DNA of 8,030 nucleotides, from positions 1 to 8,030 of the forward strand of contig JAUUWJ010000026.1 in NCBI GenBank assembly GCA_030589175.1. Direction: 5' to 3'. The position numbers were made by a program, and so were the translations under genes. Numbering within the stretch: the first letter of the stretch is position 1; each line of letters starts with the position of its first letter. Shown here piece after piece: positions 5,441-8,030 of the stretch. The stretch comes from Actinomycetes bacterium (GTDB lineage Bacteria > Actinomycetota > Aquicultoria > SURF-47 > JAUUWJ01). Below the pieces are notes generated by a model. It saw nothing but the letters and a program-made list of their open reading frames with translations. It had not been told where the DNA came from and searched no databases.

Positions 5441-6373
5441 TTGTTTAATGCGGATTTGGAAAAAGTAAGTGTTATCGGAACCGGTAACGTAGGCTCTACC
5501 TGTGCTTTTTTGTTAGCGGTAAACTCTTTGGCAAACATAATGCTTTTTGATAAGTTTGAAAATATTGCCGAAGCAAAGGCGCTTGATATAGGGCAATCTT
5601 CTGTTGCTACTGATTCTTCAAGTATCGTAAGTGTTGGTAAATCAATGGTCGATCTAAAAGACTCGAAAGTTGTAGTGATAACGGCTGGGATATCTAGAAA
5701 ACCAGGCATGAGCCGTCAAGATTTAATAAAAACCAACGGAGCTATTGCCAAAGAGCTTGCTGCTGATATTAAGGAAAATGCACCTCAAGCTATTGTTATT
5801 GTTGTTTCTAATCCTCTGGATTTACTTACCTGGATAGTTTTAAAAGAAACCGGCTTTGAGCGCAGGAAAGTTTTTGGGATGGCCGGGGTTGTCGATAATT
5901 CACGTTTTAAATTTTTTACAGCAAAAAAGGCAGGAAAGAGTGCTCGAAAAATAAAAAGCCATGTTTTAGGTATGCATTCCGATGAAATGGTGATTCCGAC
6001 AGAACACATCTTTGTAGACGATGAAGCTGCATCTGTTGCATTAAGTGAAAGTGAAATAAAAGAATTAAAAGAGAGCACGAAAAATGGCGGTGCTCAAATA
6101 GTAAAACTACTTGGAAATGGCAGCGCTTATTATATGCCAGGAACTGGTGCTTATTTGATGTGTAAGTCGATTATTGAAGATAGCAGAGCAGTTTTTGATA
6201 CTTGCGTTAATCTTGATGGAGAATATGGCCTAAAAGATGTTTGTTTGGGAGTTCCCGTTAAAATAGGTGATAAAGGAATAGAAGAGATTATCGAGCTCGA
6301 TTTAAGTCCTGATTCAGACAATAAACTTAAAGAAAATGCCAAACTTTTTAGTGAACAATTAAAATTGTTATGA
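5441..6373 (+). CDS. mdh: Malate dehydrogenase, LDH-like (NAD-dependent)
   Basis: This 310-residue member of the lactate/malate dehydrogenase family interconverts malate and oxaloacetate in the cytoplasm. The Rossmann motif VIGTGNVGS is at 11-19, and D37 at the end of the second strand suggests NAD rather than NADP. RKPGMSR (86-92) contributes the two substrate arginines and marks the protein as malate rather than lactate dehydrogenase. NPLD at 124-127 and R155 (in NSRF) complete the substrate pocket. The catalytic histidine is H179, but the usual GGHGDxMVP reads GMHSDEMVIP: the Gly after His is Ser, and Ile precedes Pro. The later segments GGAQIVKLLGNGSAYYMPG and DGEYGLKDVCLGVPVKIGDKG are canonical. 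It starts at TTG with a strong ribosome-binding site. Its TGA overlaps the ATG of fumA (ATGA), which implies one transcript and coupled translation of two consecutive C4-dicarboxylate steps. Confidence 0.92.
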   Translation: MFNADLEKVSVIGTGNVGSTCAFLLAVNSLANIMLFDKFENIAEAKALDIGQSSVATDSSSIVSVGKSMVDLKDSKVVVITAGISRKPGMSRQDLIKTNGAIAKELAADIKENAPQAIVIVVSNPLDLLTWIVLKETGFERRKVFGMAGVVDNSRFKFFTAKKAGKSARKIKSHVLGMHSDEMVIPTEHIFVDDEAASVALSESEIKELKESTKNGGAQIVKLLGNGSAYYMPGTGAYLMCKSIIEDSRAVFDTCVNLDGEYGLKDVCLGVPVKIGDKGIEEIIELDLSPDSDNKLKENAKLFSEQLKLL

Positions 6374-7218
6374 GCGAAGTAAAAAAAGAAGTTCTTCTAG
6401 AGAAAATTAAAGAGCTTGTTGTTAAAGCTAATACAACTTTAAGACCAGATGTGCTGGATGCGCTAAAAGAGGCGCGAGCGAAGGAAGAGAATCCTAACGG
6501 TAAGAAGGCTTTGACAATGCTAATAGAAAACGCTGGCATTGCTAAAAAAGAGGGCATACCTATCTGCCAAGATACGGGTTATGTTGATATTTATTTTATC
6601 TGGCCGGTGTCTATTGCTCTCAGAAATGACCTCCAAGATATTGCCGATGAAGCTGTGAAACAAGCGTATAGCGAGAAGCCTTTCAGGAAATCAATAGTAG
6701 CTGAGCCTTTATTTGAACGGAAGAATACCAACAGCAATACTCCGGCAAATATTAATATATTTACGACTGAAAAAGAGAAGTTACAGATTAGAGTGGTCAT
6801 AAAAGGAGCAGGTTCTGACAACAGCTCAGCTTTGTTTATGCTAAACCCTTTGACTTCAGAAGATGAACTAAAACAGATAATTATTAAACATGTAAAAGAA
6901 TATGCAGCCAAATCTTGCCCTCCTTTAGTAATCGGTATAGGCATTGGCGCAAGTTTTGATAAAGCAGCTCATCTGTCAAAAAAAGCGCTTTTTAGAAAAA
7001 TAAAGGAATCAAATACAGATGCCAGGTATGCGAAGCTTGAAGAAAATATATTAAAAGAAGTTAATGATTTAAGAATAGGCGCATCGGGTTTAGGCGGCAA
7101 AACGACGGCTCTTTCGGTTATGATAGAGCAAGCGCCGTCTCACATGGCAACGCTACCGCTTACCATAAACTTGAATTGTTATGCTCTTAGAACGGCAAGT
7201 ACATATATTCAAGTCTGA
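6370..7218 (+). CDS. fumA: Fumarate hydratase class I, alpha subunit
   Basis: This 282-residue protein matches the iron-sulfur fumarase/tartrate dehydratase alpha subunit, which with a beta subunit hydrates fumarate to malate. The three cysteines expected to bind the [4Fe-4S] cluster are present: C66 in PICQDTG, C183 in SCPPLVIGIGIG and C270 in INLNC. Other family segments are FRKSIVAEPLFERKNTNSNTPA (105-126, approximately), KGAGSDNSS (145-153; usually GSEN) and GLGGKTTALSV (240-250). The length is full for a separate alpha subunit, so it is the split form rather than the fused E. coli-type enzyme. The start overlaps the mdh stop and has no Shine-Dalgarno of its own, so translation probably depends on mdh. 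The beta-subunit gene that commonly follows is not here; a transporter comes next. The related L-tartrate dehydratase alpha subunit is an alternative, but the mdh linkage favours fumarase. Confidence 0.9.
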   Translation: MSEVKKEVLLEKIKELVVKANTTLRPDVLDALKEARAKEENPNGKKALTMLIENAGIAKKEGIPICQDTGYVDIYFIWPVSIALRNDLQDIADEAVKQAYSEKPFRKSIVAEPLFERKNTNSNTPANINIFTTEKEKLQIRVVIKGAGSDNSSALFMLNPLTSEDELKQIIIKHVKEYAAKSCPPLVIGIGIGASFDKAAHLSKKALFRKIKESNTDARYAKLEENILKEVNDLRIGASGLGGKTTALSVMIEQAPSHMATLPLTINLNCYALRTASTYIQV

Positions 7219-7261
7219 ACAGAGCAATTATCAATAAAACAAGAAACAAATCTGCTAAAAC

Positions 7262-7267
7262 GGGGGA
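7262..7267 (+). promoter_or_regulatory. Candidate ribosome-binding site for the MFS gene
   Basis: GGGGGA stands out in an A-rich intergenic stretch and lies 5 nt before the ATC at 7273. It is the only Shine-Dalgarno-like sequence between the fumA stop and the conserved first segment of the transporter, and it points to initiation at or very near ATC 7273. Confidence 0.4.
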
Positions 7268-7272
7268 TTAAA

Positions 7273-8030
7273 ATCGCGAGAAAAGTATCATATAGAGAAT
7301 TATTAACAAATAGAGATTATGGGATATTAGTTTCTGCTCAAAGTATTTCAAATTTCGGCGATTGGTTAATTATCGGCATCCTGGTGTCTCTTATTACCTC
7401 ACTTGTTCCCAAAGGATTCAACCCAGCTTTGGCTTTGGCAGGGCTTTGGATTTCTAAAGTTGCCCCTTCCCTTATTTTCAGTCCGTTCATTGGAGCACTT
7501 GTCGATAGAGTAGATCGCAAGAAAGGCATGATTATAAGTGATATAGTTCGGGGGCTGTTAGTCTCTTTACTCCCTTTAGCATCAATTTTTGGCGGGCTTA
7601 TTTTGGTTTACATCATAATATTTTTCTCGGAAATGTTTACTCTTTTCTTCGTGCCGGCAAAAGATGCTTCAATTCCGAACCTGGTTAAAAAAGAGCAACT
7701 AATAGAAGCCAATTCACTTTCTTTTACAGTCAACCAGGTAACCATGCTTTTGGGGCTGGGAGTTGGAACTACAATAATCTTACTGGTTAACCGGGTAATA
7801 ATGGTTATTCCGTTCCTAAGAGGTTTGACTGGAACTTTCACGGCTATTTATGTAGACGCTTTTACGTTTTTTCTTTCAGCAGCAATATTGGGCTTTATGC
7901 ACTTGCCCAAAAAGAAAAGAGAGAAGCATGAATACCCCAGTATTATCGAAGAAGTTAAAGACACTTTTCGCTTCATTGTCGCCAATCCCAAAATCAAGTC
8001 GATTATTATAAGCGCCGGTTTCAGTGTTCT
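7273..8030 (+). CDS. MFS transporter, MefA/EntS-like exporter family, N-terminal part
   Basis: The frame is open from just after the fumA stop to the end of the window, about 250 codons, and continues beyond it. The N-terminal ELLTNRDYGILVSAQSIS then FGDWLI is the typical opening of MefA/EntS-like major facilitator exporters. The loop between helices 2 and 3 carries motif A as GALVDRVDRKKG. About six membrane helices are visible, followed by a basic cytoplasmic loop (LPKKKREKHE) and the start of the second half. Relatives export macrolides, siderophores or other small molecules by proton antiport; the substrate cannot be told here. No ATG, GTG or TTG lies in frame between the fumA stop at 7218 and the first helix. 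The best guess is ATC at 7273, 5 nt after GGGGGA; ATT 7267 touches the G-run and is less likely. The gap from fumA is 54 nt, so co-transcription is possible but functional linkage is doubtful. Confidence 0.85.
   Translation, partial: MARKVSYRELLTNRDYGILVSAQSISNFGDWLIIGILVSLITSLVPKGFNPALALAGLWISKVAPSLIFSPFIGALVDRVDRKKGMIISDIVRGLLVSLLPLASIFGGLILVYIIIFFSEMFTLFFVPAKDASIPNLVKKEQLIEANSLSFTVNQVTMLLGLGVGTTIILLVNRVIMVIPFLRGLTGTFTAIYVDAFTFFLSAAILGFMHLPKKKREKHEYPSIIEEVKDTFRFIVANPKIKSIIISAGFSV

Noticed and set aside
5371..6557. Several minus-strand frames of 60-112 codons opposite mdh and fumA
   Set aside because: They are antisense shadows of genes with clear family motifs on the plus strand, and their products are low-complexity Ser/Phe/Leu-rich strings.
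6591..7841. Minus-strand frames opposite fumA and the MFS gene
   Set aside because: The plus-strand reading carries conserved enzyme and transporter motifs throughout; the reverse frames show none.

Overview
The window looks like part of a moderately AT-rich bacterial genome. It is densely packed, has short intergenic gaps, uses the standard code with ATG and TTG starts, and carries recognisable sigma-70-type promoters (TTGACT-16-TATAAT before topA). The metabolic genes fit an anaerobe or facultative anaerobe from a little-studied lineage, but I cannot name the taxon. The topoisomerase I is of the archaeal type, which is unusual next to bacterial-style promoters and a bacterial-type RseC protein.

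Left part (1-1847, plus strand): the C-terminal half of an amidohydrolase deaminase (MtaD/aminofutalosine deaminase type), then a small RseC/MucC-family membrane protein with a CxxCxxC cluster, then a stand-alone phosphoribosyltransferase-fold protein. All three point the same way and could be one transcript. The last is preceded by a hairpin that contains its presumed ribosome-binding site.

Centre (1845-2024): a 180-nt imperfect palindrome sits exactly between two convergent genes. Its outer arms are a 20-bp inverted repeat with one G-T mismatch, and the TAG stop codons of both flanking genes are the terminal bases of those arms. An A-tract/stem/T-tract hairpin at its apex could act as a bidirectional terminator. 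The short direct repeat AGGAATTT occurs at or near both ends, so an inserted miniature element is possible.

The minus-strand gene (2022-3068) is an MscS-family mechanosensitive channel. The 195-nt divergent region between it and topA holds a possible 22-codon small ORF, a cluster of GGCAA/TTGCC half-sites and a strong promoter whose predicted start lies only about 5 nt before the topA ATG.

Right part (3264-8030, plus strand): archaeal-type DNA topoisomerase I with two four-cysteine zinc motifs; then an extended -10 promoter and a malate dehydrogenase with a TTG start; then, overlapping it by ATGA, the alpha subunit of class I fumarate hydratase. Together mdh and fumA interconvert oxaloacetate, malate and fumarate. 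The fumarase beta subunit usually found next is absent. Instead an MFS exporter gene follows, which runs off the window and appears to lack a canonical start codon. No RNA genes, CRISPR arrays or intact insertion sequences were seen, and no stretch longer than 300 nt lacks a gene.
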